From JANMZR01 sp031383555 (lineage in GTDB: Bacteria > Bacteroidota > Bacteroidia > Cytophagales > Spirosomataceae): 6,386 nt of DNA. This document shows positions 5,177 to 6,386 of the stretch, piece by piece (the first letter of the stretch is position 1; every line of letters begins with the position of its first letter). The stretch lies in assembly GCA_031383555.1 (NCBI GenBank), contig JANMZR010000312.1:1-6386 (forward strand), written 5' to 3'. The position numbers were made by a program, and so were the translations under genes. The notes below the pieces were generated by a model. The model was not told the origin of the DNA, did not search any database, and saw only the letters and a list, made by a program, of their open reading frames with translations.

Positions 5177-6386
5177 GGATTTTAACATTAACTGTCCTAT
5201 TCATATGCTCTTGCAGTATTGGTTTTAGCCAAAATCAAACACGCATTGATATTTTAAAGCATCAATTAGACAATGAACGGCAAGATACCAATCGAGTGGC
5301 TATTATGCTAAAGTTGTATCAAGCCTTTTCAGATAACTTAAAACTCGATTCAGCTCAGGCTTTTGCAGAAAAAGCATTGGATTTGGCAACTAAGATTCAT
5401 TACAAAAAAGGGGAATTTGAAGCCTTAATAAAGTTACTGGATCACCATAGAGGGAAAGGAGATTCGCCAAAGGCTTTGTTGTATGGATTTAAAGCAATAC
5501 GTATGGCTGAAGGGTTAAATGACCATTCAAAAAAAGGAGAAACTCTATCTGAATTTGCACGAATATATATTCTTAATTTACAGGATTATCAAAAAGCGAA
5601 AATTTATTTAAAACAATCAATTCAAGAGTTTGAAGCAATTCACGACGTAAAGAGTCTTGCAGATATAGAAGGAATATTATCCACACTTTACCGAAGGAGC
5701 AATCAATTCGACTCCATGTTAATCTATCAACAAAAAGCTTATGCAAAATATGAAAGCCTCCATAAATTAGACTCGGCAGAGAATTTCATTATGTTTATGG
5801 GGTCCAATCATTTTGCATTGCGTGATTACCCACTTGCTTTATCTCTGTATCAAAAAGCCTTAATCATTAATCAGAAAATGAAAGGACATAGTAATGAGGT
5901 TAGGTGTCTTAAAGGTATAGCATCTGTGTATGAGAAAATGAACCGATTGGATTCGACTATTTATTATGAAAAAAAAGCCCTTGAAATTGCTACAACTATT
6001 GATTACAAATCGGCTGTTATTAGTACCAATAAACATTTGGCTGACCTATACGAATTACAAGACAAGGACACTGCTTACAAATACTTGAAAATGGCTTGGG
6101 ATGTAAATGAATCCCTTAATGGTTCTCAAAAATTCATAGCCTTAGAAAGGACTATTTCGGAGGAGCAAGAACGTCAATATCAAGCCAAAGCGGAAAGAAT
6201 AGCTTCCCAAAATAGAATTAAACAATATCTGTTTTTAGGTGGTTTAAGCATACTTTTATTGATTGCGTTTTTGCTTTACAGCAATAATCGTCAAAAGCAA
6301 AAAGCCAATAATCTGTTACATCAGCAAAAACAGGAGATTGATTTCCAAAGAAATAAAGCTGAAAAAGCACTTGCAGAACTCAAATC
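5173..6386 (+). CDS. TPR sensor histidine kinase, copy 4 (3' end outside window)
   Basis: The ATG at 5173 overlaps the copy 3 stop (ATGA, 5173-5176), and the frame stays open to the last base, giving 404 full codons. It begins MRILTLTVLFICSCSIGFS|QN, a signal peptide cut after residue 19 as in copies 2 and 3. Seven TPR-like units cover about residues 41-315. A charged helix ending SQNRIKQY and a transmembrane segment (352-369) follow. The cytoplasmic coiled-coil linker has 33 residues, the longest of the four. The window stops in LKS, the first residues of the block that precedes the H-box, so the kinase half is not seen. By comparison with copy 3, about 255 residues are missing. That it is a histidine kinase is inferred from synteny and the shared TM-linker-LKS layout. 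If the kinase half were absent, it would be a membrane TPR protein only. The membrane-proximal helix is closest to copy 3. Confidence 0.9.
   Translation, partial: MRILTLTVLFICSCSIGFSQNQTRIDILKHQLDNERQDTNRVAIMLKLYQAFSDNLKLDSAQAFAEKALDLATKIHYKKGEFEALIKLLDHHRGKGDSPKALLYGFKAIRMAEGLNDHSKKGETLSEFARIYILNLQDYQKAKIYLKQSIQEFEAIHDVKSLADIEGILSTLYRRSNQFDSMLIYQQKAYAKYESLHKLDSAENFIMFMGSNHFALRDYPLALSLYQKALIINQKMKGHSNEVRCLKGIASVYEKMNRLDSTIYYEKKALEIATTIDYKSAVISTNKHLADLYELQDKDTAYKYLKMAWDVNESLNGSQKFIALERTISEEQERQYQAKAERIASQNRIKQYLFLGGLSILLLIAFLLYSNNRQKQKANNLLHQQKQEIDFQRNKAEKALAELK

Larger units (their letters stand above)
1..6386 (+). repeat. tandem gene array, about 1.95 kb period
   Basis: The same landmark, the Leu codon of the LKS motif just before the H-box block, occurs at 517, 2469, 4400 and 6379. 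The spacings are 1952, 1931 and 1979 bases. Each unit encodes one complete sensor kinase. The 3' half of each unit (kinase) is strongly conserved between units and the 5' half (TPR sensor) is diverged. Both window edges fall inside a unit, so the array may extend either way. Confidence 0.93.

Noticed and set aside
5969..5976. Run of eight A in copy 4 as a phase-variation tract (seven-A runs also occur near 1984, 2080 and 5526)
   Set aside because: Such short runs are expected in AT-rich Lys-rich coding sequence, all frames are intact here, and no variation can be seen from one sequence.
1..6386. CRISPR array, insertion sequence, tRNA or rRNA
   Set aside because: The repeats are coding and about 1.95 kb apart, no transposase or terminal inverted repeats were seen, and no structured RNA gene was recognised. 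Coding sequence fills the whole window.

Overview
The window holds one operon-like block of four tandem, same-strand paralogues. Each encodes a membrane-anchored histidine kinase with a tetratricopeptide-repeat (TPR) sensor. Reading frame 1 is open from base 1 to 1287 (gene 1, 5' end missing). Genes 2 (1290-3251) and 3 (3248-5176) are complete. Gene 4 starts at 5173 and is still open at base 6386 (3' end missing). The junctions are a 2-base gap followed by two 4-base ATGA overlaps, so there is no intergenic DNA, promoter or terminator inside the window. No real gene was found on the minus strand; its ORFs mirror the conserved kinase and TPR coding sequence.

The organism is most likely a member of the Bacteroidota; a finer placement is not supported. 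The evidence is AT-rich coding sequence, signal peptides ending in FAQ or FSQ, A/T-rich start regions without Shine-Dalgarno motifs, and the TPR-histidine kinase architecture typical of environmental Bacteroidota.

Each complete protein has the same plan: a signal peptide cut after residue 19, seven divergent TPR units outside the cytoplasmic membrane, a charged membrane-proximal helix, one transmembrane helix, a short cytoplasmic coiled-coil linker, a two-helix dimerisation/phosphoacceptor domain with the H-box HEIQNPLNF, and a HATPase_c domain with N, G1, F and G2 boxes. There is no receiver domain, response regulator or DNA-binding output in the window. The kinases must signal to partners encoded elsewhere or outside these bases.

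The four copies repeat with a period of about 1.95 kb. Their kinase halves are close to identical in the key motifs, while their sensor halves have drifted apart. By family resemblance and inference, the locus looks like an expanding sensor array: different extracytoplasmic inputs feeding the same or closely related kinase output. The most striking detail is the cytoplasmic linker between membrane and kinase. It measures 19, 26, 26 and 33 residues in the four copies, steps of exactly seven, while the flanking segments have fixed length. Copies 1-3 also look mosaic, as expected if gene conversion acts among them.
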